This document shows, piece by piece, positions 25,689 through 32,279 of a DNA stretch of 32,279 bases (within the stretch, counting starts at the first letter, position 1; each line of letters opens with the position of its first letter). The DNA is from Mesorhizobium sp. Its GTDB lineage: Bacteria; Pseudomonadota; Alphaproteobacteria; Rhizobiales; Rhizobiaceae. The notes beneath the pieces are model-generated. The model was given only the letters and a program-made list of their open reading frames with translations, made no database searches and was not told the origin of the DNA. The stretch covers positions 1 to 32,279 of the forward strand of contig SAKE01000041.1 of assembly GCA_004017275.1 (NCBI GenBank), written 5' to 3'. The translations under genes and the position numbers were made by a program.

Positions 25689-25991
25689 TCACTGAACCGG
25701 GTCGTTCGGTGTCACCCCAAGCAGCTTCAAAGCGTTGGCGAGCATCCGGATGCCCTGCGCCTGTTTCTTGGCGGCGCAGTACCGGTTGCCCTTTCTCTGA
25801 AGTGCCCTTGCCGCGGTGACCTGCGTTGCCGTGGCGTGGGTTTCGAGGGCTTCATCAAATTGGTGGCTGAGATTGGCGCACCGTTCGCTCCGGGTTGTGA
25901 GCGTCGCCTTTGCGTCCGATTGTCCGACAGCGGCAGTGACCAGGCCAAGGCCCAGCAACGCACCCAACAAACTGATCGACAACCTTGGCAT
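25689..25991 (-). CDS. Small secreted protein with two Cys, 100 residues
   Basis: I do not recognise a named family. It has a signal peptide (MPRLSISLLGALLGLGLVTAAVG, about 23 residues) and a helical mature part. Cys residues lie in SERCANL and NRYCAAK and are probably joined by a periplasmic disulfide. A final LANALKLLGVTP segment follows. Similar short secreted proteins with this pattern occur in rhizobia, as I recall. The start at 25991 is preferred because it begins directly with the signal peptide. The gene lies 38 bp upstream of the Ala/Lys-rich gene on the same strand, suggesting one unit, and is divergent from the two-component system starting at 26225. Confidence 0.78.
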   Translation of the reverse strand: MPRLSISLLGALLGLGLVTAAVGQSDAKATLTTRSERCANLSHQFDEALETHATATQVTAARALQRKGNRYCAAKKQAQGIRMLANALKLLGVTPNDPVQ

Positions 25992-26224
25992 CGGTTTATC
26001 CGTAAACCCGCAGACTAGCGTCGCAGCCGATGACCTGACCGCCACGAGATCAGTTATGCCTTTGAAATTTTTCAGGAGTTTTTCTGAACTGTAGAATTTT
26101 GTTTCTGGAGTGTGTCTGGGAAAGCCGGTGTGAACCGATCATCGCCACTGGCCAACATATGGCCTGAATTCTATCGTGTGGGTTGCGACAGAAGGGCTTG
26201 GCAATCAACAATGACAGGGCTGCT

Positions 26225-26941
26225 GTGAAATCCGACGCACACATACTGATCGTCGACGACGACAAGGGCATCCGCGACCTGCTGCAGGAATTCTTCCAGA
26301 AGCGGGGCCTGCATACCTCGGTTGCCGCCGACGGCGTCGAGATGGAGACCATCCTGCGCCGCGTGCAGGTCGATCTCATCGTCCTCGACGTGATGCTGCC
26401 AGGCAAGAGCGGGCTGGAGCTGTGCCGCGATATTCGCGCCCAGTATTCGACGCCGATCATCATGCTGACCGCCGTCACCGAGACCACCGACCGCGTCGTC
26501 GGCCTGGAGATGGGCGCCGACGACTATGTGCCGAAACCCTTCGACCCACGCGAGCTGCTGGCGCGCATCCGCGCTGTGCTCAGGCGCAATGGCGCCGCAG
26601 AGCCCAAACGCGCCAGCAACAAGCAGATCTACCGCTTCGCCGGCTGGACGATGGATTGTTCGCGCCGCCGGCTGACGGCGCCCGACGATGTCAGGGTCGA
26701 GTTGACCATGGCCGAATTCAACCTGCTGCAGACCTTCGTCAAGAGCGCGCAGCGCGTATTGACCCGCGACCAGCTCATCGAACTGTCCGGCGGCGACAGC
26801 GACTATTCCTTCGACCGCAGCATCGACATCCTGGTCAGCCGGTTGCGGCGCAAGATGGAAGACGATCCGAAGACGCCAAAACTGATCCTCACCGTGCGCA
26901 GCGGCGGCTACCAGTTCCTGCCCGAGACGACCTCCGAATGA
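26225..26941 (+). CDS. OmpR-family response regulator
   Basis: This 238-residue regulator has an N-terminal receiver with the acidic pair D11/D12, phospho-acceptor D55 (IVLDVMLPG), T82 and K104 (VPKPFD). A C-terminal OmpR/PhoB winged helix (about 140-230) includes TMAEFNLLQTFVKSAQRVLTR and DILVSRLRRKM. It is a cytosolic DNA-binding regulator. GTG at 26225 is used as start since the receiver begins at once; an in-frame TTG at 26183 is less likely. It overlaps the kinase gene by 4 nt (ATGA), so the pair is co-translated. The regulon is not evident; the neighbouring secreted-protein genes, 233 bp upstream and divergent, are the nearest candidates. Confidence 0.94.
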   Translation: MKSDAHILIVDDDKGIRDLLQEFFQKRGLHTSVAADGVEMETILRRVQVDLIVLDVMLPGKSGLELCRDIRAQYSTPIIMLTAVTETTDRVVGLEMGADDYVPKPFDPRELLARIRAVLRRNGAAEPKRASNKQIYRFAGWTMDCSRRRLTAPDDVRVELTMAEFNLLQTFVKSAQRVLTRDQLIELSGGDSDYSFDRSIDILVSRLRRKMEDDPKTPKLILTVRSGGYQFLPETTSE

Positions 26942-28344
26942 GAAGATTCCTGCCGCAGACCTTGCCTGTCTGGGTGCTGCTGATCGTCATTGCCGGCCTG
27001 CTGATCAGCCAGGTCGCGACCCTCTACATCGTGTCGCGTGACCGCGCCGCCGCCAACGACGTCGTCGACCTCTACCGGCTCAACGACCGCGCCTTCTCGC
27101 TGGTGCAGCTCATGCATGACGCCAGCCCGGAGGAACGCAAGGCGACGGCGACCGGCTTGTTCAATTCCACCTACGCGCTCACCGTTTCGGACACGCCCGC
27201 GGTCACCTCGTCGATTGCCGGCGACGACGAATTGGCCGAACTCGAAGACATCCTCGTCGGCCGGCTGTCGAAATTCGGCATCACCGATGCGCGTGTGCGC
27301 CGCGATCCAGCGACGCGCGAGGCCGACGACGCCACCGGCACGGCGCCGGGGCCTGACATCGGCCAGGTCGAGCGCGACCTTCTGGTGCTGGCCGCCGACT
27401 TCGCCCAGAGCGACAAGCTGACGGCGTCGCTGCGTTTCGCCGACGGCCAATGGCTGAACTTCACCGAGCCGATCACGCCCGTCGGCCCGATCCTGAGCTT
27501 CGACAGCCTGCCGCTCTATTCACTGATCGCAGGCCTGGTGGTGATCATGTCGATCTGGTCGCTGCGCCGGCTGACGGCACCTTACCGGATGATGGAAACC
27601 GCCGTGAACCGGATCGGCAAGGACCTGAAGAGCCCGCCAATCGCTGAGAGCGGCAGCCGCGAGGTGCGCGCCGCCGCCAAGGCGATCAACGCTATGCAGG
27701 CCAGGTTGCGCGAATATGTCGAGGACCGCGAACATCTGGCGGCGGCACTGGCGCATGATCTGCGCACGCCAATGACGAGGATGCGCCTGCGCCTGGAGCT
27801 GTTGCGCAAATCGGCGGTTCGCGAGGCACTGGCGCACGATCTCGCCGATGTCGAGAGCATCGCCAGTTCGGTGATCGACTTCGCCACCTTCGAAGTGACG
27901 GAGGAGAAGAACGAACGCATCGACTTCTGGTCGCTCGTGGAATCGATCGCCGACGGTTATGAGGACGTCTCATTCGACGACGATACACGCTCGCGCGGCC
28001 TGATCTGCATGGCGCGGCCGGTCGCGTTAAAACGCTGCGTCACCAATCTCGTGCAGAACGCGGTCACCTACGGCAAGAAAGCGCATCTCAGCCTGAGCCG
28101 GTCGGAGAACATGATCCTGCTCACCATCCGCGACGAAGGGCCTGGGATACCGCAGGCACAGATCGACGCCGTATTCGGCTCCTTCGTGCGCCTCGAACAG
28201 TCCCGCAACCGCCAGACCGGCGGCCTCGGGCTCGGCCTGACCATCGCCCGCAACATCGCGCGCGCCGCCGGCGGCGATATCCGCCTGTCCAACAACCCGG
28301 GCGGCGGCCTGCTGACGCAACTGCGCCTGCCGCTGGCGGCTTAG
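26938..28344 (+). CDS. Sensor histidine kinase, partner of the response regulator
   Basis: This 468-residue inner-membrane kinase has a TM helix (11-33), a periplasmic sensor region (about 34-190) and a second TM helix (193-209). HAMP-like linker, DHp domain with H273 (AALAHDLRTPMTR) and HATPase domain follow, with N box N374 (CVTNLVQNAVTYG), G1 box RDEGPGIP and G2 box GGLGLGLTIARNI. The sensor region has no recognised fold. It is translationally coupled to the response regulator. Its stop codon overlaps the stop of the convergent AraC gene by 4 bp. Confidence 0.94.
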   Translation: MRRFLPQTLPVWVLLIVIAGLLISQVATLYIVSRDRAAANDVVDLYRLNDRAFSLVQLMHDASPEERKATATGLFNSTYALTVSDTPAVTSSIAGDDELAELEDILVGRLSKFGITDARVRRDPATREADDATGTAPGPDIGQVERDLLVLAADFAQSDKLTASLRFADGQWLNFTEPITPVGPILSFDSLPLYSLIAGLVVIMSIWSLRRLTAPYRMMETAVNRIGKDLKSPPIAESGSREVRAAAKAINAMQARLREYVEDREHLAAALAHDLRTPMTRMRLRLELLRKSAVREALAHDLADVESIASSVIDFATFEVTEEKNERIDFWSLVESIADGYEDVSFDDDTRSRGLICMARPVALKRCVTNLVQNAVTYGKKAHLSLSRSENMILLTIRDEGPGIPQAQIDAVFGSFVRLEQSRNRQTGGLGLGLTIARNIARAAGGDIRLSNNPGGGLLTQLRLPLAA

Positions 28345-29324
28345 GCCCTGTCTGCGCCAATCCACCCGGAAGGTGCTTTTTCATCACTCGTCGGCCCGGC
28401 CCGGCGAAAAGCTGCCGGCGTGGTATTGAATTGTGCTTTGAATGCACGGGTCAGCGCCGCCTCCGAGCCATATCCGATGGTCGCTGCGATTTCACCGATC
28501 CTAGCGACGCCGGCGCGCAGTTGATCTGCGGCAAGATCGAGCCGCCACGCGGCCAAGTAGCGTAGCGGCGTCTGGCCGACGACTTCCGAGAAACGGGCGG
28601 CGAAGGCTGAGCGCGACAACCCGGCAAGGTCGGCCAGCGCCTCGACTGTCCAGCGCCGGGCCGGCTCCTCGTGCATTGCCGACAGCGCCCGGCCGATCGC
28701 GGGGTCGGCCAGACCGCTCAGCCACCCGAGATTGCGCGGGTTCCTGGCACCCCACTCGCGCACGGCCTCGACGAACAGCAGATCCAGCAGTCTGGCGATG
28801 GCGATGGCCGAACCAAGTTTCGGATACCGGGTTTCCTCGACGAGGAAATGGCTGGTCAGTTTCATCCATTCCAGAGGCCTTCCAGATTGCGCCTCGATAT
28901 GGATAAGCGCCGGCAGAACCTTCAGGAGCTTGGGAGCCAGTACGCCAGCGAAGGAAAACCGGCCGCAGACCACGTGTGTCTGCGCACCGCCACCGCCGAA
29001 CGCATATGCGGAACCATGCCGGGTGGTCGCATTCGTCAATGCTTGGTCCGCCGGAAGGGGATTCAATGCCGGATCGCTGCACAGCACGTGGCCGGCCCCC
29101 AGCGGTAGGATGACCAGATCACCTGTTTCGATCCGGATGGCGTTCCCATCATCCGGCTTTAGCCATGCCGAGCCGCGCTCTACGATATGGAAATGCGACA
29201 CCGGGCGGCGAAAGCTTAGGCTCCATGGCGCCGAGAAGTCGTTGGCGCAGACGAACTCTGCACGCATGCGCACAAGGGAAAGAACGTCGGACATCGAATC
29301 CGGAATACCGCCGACCTTCGGCAT
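28341..29324 (-). CDS. AraC-family transcriptional regulator with cupin-like N-terminus
   Basis: This 327-residue regulator has an N-terminal AraC-binding, cupin-like half (about 20-190, PVSHFHIVERGSAWLKPDDG and so on). A C-terminal double helix-turn-helix follows: WTVEALADLAGLSRSAFAARF and IGEIAATIGYGSEAALTRAF, with the closing NTTPAAFRR. ATG at 29324 has GGAAGGGGA 4-6 nt upstream, which is why this start is preferred over an upstream ATG. It is divergent from the molybdopterin oxidoreductase operon across 125 bp, so it is the likely regulator of those genes, in response to an aldehyde, N-heterocycle or related inducer (inference). Confidence 0.93.
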   Translation of the reverse strand: MPKVGGIPDSMSDVLSLVRMRAEFVCANDFSAPWSLSFRRPVSHFHIVERGSAWLKPDDGNAIRIETGDLVILPLGAGHVLCSDPALNPLPADQALTNATTRHGSAYAFGGGGAQTHVVCGRFSFAGVLAPKLLKVLPALIHIEAQSGRPLEWMKLTSHFLVEETRYPKLGSAIAIARLLDLLFVEAVREWGARNPRNLGWLSGLADPAIGRALSAMHEEPARRWTVEALADLAGLSRSAFAARFSEVVGQTPLRYLAAWRLDLAADQLRAGVARIGEIAATIGYGSEAALTRAFKAQFNTTPAAFRRAGPTSDEKAPSGWIGADRA

Positions 29325-29449
29325 CTGTCCCCTTCCGTCATCTTGCATGGACGCTGGGCAAAGAAATCGAGCGCCCAAGCCATAGATCGCGCTTTCGTTT
29401 GAGAACTACACTGCCACACAATCAAGAGCGACAGTGGAGCGAAACGCAA
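29325..29449. promoter_or_regulatory. Divergent promoter region of the AraC and oxidoreductase genes
   Basis: The 125-bp gap separates the AraC start from the start of the oxidoreductase large subunit and must contain at least two promoters. I could not identify confident boxes by eye. Confidence 0.45.
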
Positions 29450-31645
29450 GTGGCAGCGAGCGAAATCGAAGACGTGTCCGACAAGATGCGCGGTGTAGGC
29501 AGGATGTCGCGCCGTAGCTTTATGGTGGCGGCGAGCGGCCTGCTGTTGTCGGCAGGCGCGCGGGTCTGGAGCCGGCCTGGCGATCCGGTGTTGCAAAGCG
29601 CGTGGCTGCGGGTAGCGCCGGACAACACGATCCTCATTATGATTTCGCAGTCGGAGATGGGGCAAGGCATTTCGACGACGCTTCCTGTCGCTTTAGCCGA
29701 CGAACTCGGCGCGGACTGGTCAAAGGTAAAGACCGAGTGGTCGCAATTCGACCCTGCCTATCGACATCCACAATATGGGTGGATGTTCACCGGCAATTCT
29801 GAATCGAGTTCGACCTTCTATCCTATCATGCGCACCATGGGCGCTGCCGCCCGGGAGATGCTGGTTCAGGCGGCCGCCGCCCAACTCAAGGCCGACGCGG
29901 CGTCGCTGCAAGTGCGAGACAGCACAATTATCGACCCTGCTTCGGGTCGATCGGTAAGCTTCGGTGACGTGGCGGAGAACGCAGCCAGACTGCCGGTACC
30001 GAACAGCCCTGCGTTGAAACCCGATTCAGACCTGACGATGATCGGCAAGCCGCAGCCCCGGCGCGACATTCCACCCAAGGTCGACGGTAGCGCCATCTTC
30101 GGCATCGACGTCAAGATGCCGGGAATGGCGGTGGCCGCGATCCGGCGGGCTCCTGCGCAGGGCGGCAAACTCGCGAGCTACGACAAGGCCGGCATCCTGG
30201 CGCGACCAGGTGTGATCGCCGCTGTCGAGATCGCCTCGGGGCTTGCGGTAGTCGCCGACCGCTACTGGACGGCTAAGCGCGCCTTGGATGAAGGCGGGCT
30301 CGTCTTCGCGGGGGGGCCGCTAGCAGGCTACTCGACGGAGGGCCAGAGGGCCGACCACATGGCGCGATTGAAGACCGGGGACTTCGCGGTGAAACGTAGC
30401 GACGGCGACGCCAAGGCAAGGCTGGCGGACGCTCCTCGCACATTTGAGGCCATCTACGAGATCCCCGCCCAAGCGCACGCGACCATGGAGCCGATGAACT
30501 GCACCGCCTATCTCACGGCGGATCGCTGCGAGTTGTGGGTCCCTACGCAAGGCGTGGAAATCACTCAAGCGGTCATCAAGGAAATGACAGGCTTCAGCGA
30601 CAGTCAGATCGTCATCAACCGCACCTTTCTAGGGGGCGGGTTCGGGCGGCGGCTGCTTGCGGACTTCGTGCGTATCGCCGTCCAGTTGGCCAAGGCCGTG
30701 AACAGGCCGGTGAAGGTGATCTGGAGTCGCGAAGAGGACTTCGCCTACGACGCCTACCGGCCACCGATGACGCATGCGGTCAGCGCCGCTCTTGGCGCGG
30801 ATGGCTTGCCCTCCGCCATGATGCACCGCGTCGTCTCGCCATCGCACATGCTCTACGTGTTCCCGCGTTCGGCGCTCCAGGCACCGCCGCCCTGGGATCG
30901 GCCGATCGCCCCACCACGCGACTACGACGCGATGGCGGTCGAGGGAGTTCACCTCCCGCCCTACGCAATCGCCGACTATCATGTCGAACAGAATTATGTC
31001 GAAACGCCGCTCCCGGTATCGGTGTGGCGCACCACAGGTCACGGACCGAACAATTTCGTCCTGGAAACCTTTCTCGACGAACTCGCGCACGCGGCCGGCA
31101 AGGATCCACTGGATTATCGGCTGGCTCTCGCTCGCAACGATCCGCGCGCCGTCACGGTATTGCAGGCCGTGGCGGCGATGTCGGCTTGGGGGCGACCCGT
31201 TCCGAATGGCCAGGGCCGCGGTCTGGCGCTGGCCAAGGCGTTCGGCGGCTATGCTGCACAGGTCGTCGACGTTTCTGTCGACGGAAAGGACATCCATCCG
31301 CTTCATGTCTGGACCGCGCTCGACTGCGGCAAGACACTGGATCCTGGGATCGCCGCCGCCAATGTCGAAGGCGGCGTAGTCTGGGGTCTTTCGGGGCTTC
31401 GCACCGAAGTGACCTTCAAGGACGGTGCGGTGCGACAGACCAATTTCGATAGTTTCGATCCTGTGCATCTCTGGGAAACCCCGAAGATCGAGACCCGGTT
31501 CGTCGAAAGCGACGCCAAGATTGGCGGCACGGGAGAGCTGGGTCCAGTGCCGACGCATGCCGCATTTTGCAACGCAGTGTTTGCCGTGGTCGGCGAGCGC
31601 ATTCGCGCGCTGCCGCTGACGCGGCATGGCTACAGGCTGGTTTGA
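29450..31645 (+). CDS. Tat-exported molybdopterin oxidoreductase large subunit, IorB-like
   Basis: This 731-residue protein is a xanthine-oxidase-family large subunit of the isoquinoline 1-oxidoreductase beta/aldehyde dehydrogenase type. A twin-arginine signal (SRRSFMVAASGLLLSAGA) is near the N-terminus. The molybdopterin-binding GGGFGRRL (about 395) and the conserved catalytic Glu in GGTGELGPVPTHAAF (about 695) are visible. It would hydroxylate an aldehyde or N-heterocycle in the periplasm. The start is uncertain: GTG at 29450 has GGAG 10 nt upstream; ATGs at 29486 and 29504 are also possible and still leave the Tat signal. It is followed 10 bp later by its 2Fe-2S partner. Confidence 0.9.
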   Translation: MAASEIEDVSDKMRGVGRMSRRSFMVAASGLLLSAGARVWSRPGDPVLQSAWLRVAPDNTILIMISQSEMGQGISTTLPVALADELGADWSKVKTEWSQFDPAYRHPQYGWMFTGNSESSSTFYPIMRTMGAAAREMLVQAAAAQLKADAASLQVRDSTIIDPASGRSVSFGDVAENAARLPVPNSPALKPDSDLTMIGKPQPRRDIPPKVDGSAIFGIDVKMPGMAVAAIRRAPAQGGKLASYDKAGILARPGVIAAVEIASGLAVVADRYWTAKRALDEGGLVFAGGPLAGYSTEGQRADHMARLKTGDFAVKRSDGDAKARLADAPRTFEAIYEIPAQAHATMEPMNCTAYLTADRCELWVPTQGVEITQAVIKEMTGFSDSQIVINRTFLGGGFGRRLLADFVRIAVQLAKAVNRPVKVIWSREEDFAYDAYRPPMTHAVSAALGADGLPSAMMHRVVSPSHMLYVFPRSALQAPPPWDRPIAPPRDYDAMAVEGVHLPPYAIADYHVEQNYVETPLPVSVWRTTGHGPNNFVLETFLDELAHAAGKDPLDYRLALARNDPRAVTVLQAVAAMSAWGRPVPNGQGRGLALAKAFGGYAAQVVDVSVDGKDIHPLHVWTALDCGKTLDPGIAAANVEGGVVWGLSGLRTEVTFKDGAVRQTNFDSFDPVHLWETPKIETRFVESDAKIGGTGELGPVPTHAAFCNAVFAVVGERIRALPLTRHGYRLV

Positions 31646-31655
31646 GGAGACCTCG

Positions 31656-32108
31656 ATGATCAAGCTCACCGTCAACGGCAAACCAGTCGATGCGACTGCC
31701 GATCCCGACACGCCCTTGTTGTGGGTGCTGCGCGACGATCTCGGTCTGACAGGCACCAAATATGGCTGTGGTATCGCTGCCTGCGGCGCCTGCACGGTGC
31801 ATGTCGATGGCGAGGCCGTGCGCTCCTGCTCCTACCCGCTGGCAGCGGCCGAGGGCAGCACCATCACGACCATTGAAGGCCTTTCACTGGACAGATCGCA
31901 TCCCCTGCAGAAATCGTGGATCGACCAGCAGGTGCCGCAATGCGGCTACTGCCAGTCCGGAATGATCATGGCCGCTGCGGCGCTGCTGAAAGAAAAGGCC
32001 ATGCCATCCGACGCAGACATCGACGCAGCTATCACCAACATTTGCCGGTGCGGCACGTACCAGAGGGTCCGGCAAGCGATCCACCGGGCGGCAGGAGGGC
32101 AGGGATGA
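31656..32108 (+). CDS. 2Fe-2S subunit of the molybdopterin oxidoreductase, IorA-like
   Basis: This 150-residue small subunit carries the plant-type 2Fe-2S site in GTKYGCGIAACGACTV with a later Cys in AVRSC, and the second 2Fe-2S site in QCGYCQSGMIM and ICRCGTY. It takes electrons from the molybdenum site of the large subunit. It has no signal and is probably exported with the Tat-signalled partner as a folded complex. A strong GAGGAGA lies before the ATG. The stop overlaps the start of a very short third gene (ATGA). Confidence 0.95.
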   Translation: MIKLTVNGKPVDATADPDTPLLWVLRDDLGLTGTKYGCGIAACGACTVHVDGEAVRSCSYPLAAAEGSTITTIEGLSLDRSHPLQKSWIDQQVPQCGYCQSGMIMAAAALLKEKAMPSDADIDAAITNICRCGTYQRVRQAIHRAAGGQG

Positions 32109-32245
32109 AACGTGTTGAACTGCTCGGTCCGACCATCGTGTGCCTGGTGGCGATAGGACTGTGCGCCTCGCTCGTATCGCGGGCCGTGCCCGAAGCAGTA
32201 GCAAACGACGGTCGCAACGTCTCTCTAGAGCGCTTCAGGTTTTGA
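32105..32245 (+). pseudogene. Probable truncated third gene of the oxidoreductase operon, 46 codons
   Basis: An ATG overlapping the IorA-like stop codon by 4 nt, with AGGG before it, opens a frame of 46 codons: MKRVELLGPTIVCLVAIGLC, then ASLVSRAVPEAVANDGRNVS and a final LERFRF. It has one hydrophobic segment (about 9-27) like a signal anchor, then stops. In related operons a c-type cytochrome subunit often follows IorAB; here the reading frame ends in the first domain. The end (from CTCTAGAGCGCTTCAGG, near 32220) resembles an intergenic repeat, so an insertion or deletion may have cut it short. A genuine short membrane protein cannot be excluded. The last 34 bases of the window hold nothing else. 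Confidence 0.5.
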
Positions 32246-32279
32246 CGGAAGCATATCCTGCGTTTGCGAAGTAGTTTCT

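Overview
The window looks like chromosomal DNA of a Rhizobiales alphaproteobacterium, most probably Mesorhizobium or a close relative. The basis is its high GC content, the gene content (separate petA-petB-petC, DUF1344, DUF1285 next to a CoA-type NUDIX and a CCA enzyme, a ClpS2-like adaptor, a four-gene MoxR cluster) and intergenic palindromes of the GCATGATC...GATCATGC type that I recall as common in rhizobia. No rRNA, tRNA, CRISPR, IS element or phage gene was seen.

Layout. 1-150: inverted arrays of a 7-bp repeat abutting the stop codon of apt. 148-1851 (-): apt and an FMN-dependent L-lactate dehydrogenase-like enzyme. 1980-4871 (-): the cytochrome bc1 operon petABC, closed by a clear terminator and carrying a palindrome between petB and petC. 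5186-5530 (+): a small cupin. 5534-10091 (-): two coupled ABC exporter half-transporters, a GNAT acetyltransferase and a small unknown gene; an unknown gene ending in a perfect inverted repeat (10121-10672) lies upstream. 10957-13569 (+ except one small gene): trmL, soxR with a soxbox, two small unknown genes and hemF. 13824-14504 (+): small DUF1344 and DUF1059 proteins. 14562-17091 (-): DUF1285, CoA-pyrophosphatase-type NUDIX and CCA tRNA nucleotidyltransferase, coupled by 4-nt overlaps.

17227-24178 (+): the most system-like part. It encodes a MoxR AAA+ ATPase, a DUF58 protein with a DxSxS metal-site motif, a 940-residue BatA-like/DUF4159 membrane protein and a 692-residue membrane protein with vWA-like and glutamine-amidotransferase-like parts. 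The first three are coupled by overlapping stop/start codons. The Shine-Dalgarno of the fourth lies in a hairpin. This is probably an ATPase-driven, metal-dependent envelope assembly or maturation machine.

24179-24402: intergenic hairpins. 24403-25991 (-): clpS2-like adaptor, a small membrane protein and two small secreted proteins. 26225-28344 (+): an OmpR-family response regulator and histidine kinase. 28341-29324 (-): an AraC regulator, divergent from 29450-32245 (+), a Tat-exported molybdopterin oxidoreductase (IorB-like), its 2Fe-2S subunit (IorA-like) and a 46-codon, apparently truncated third gene. Gene starts were set by Shine-Dalgarno position and family alignment, so several are shorter than the longest open frame.
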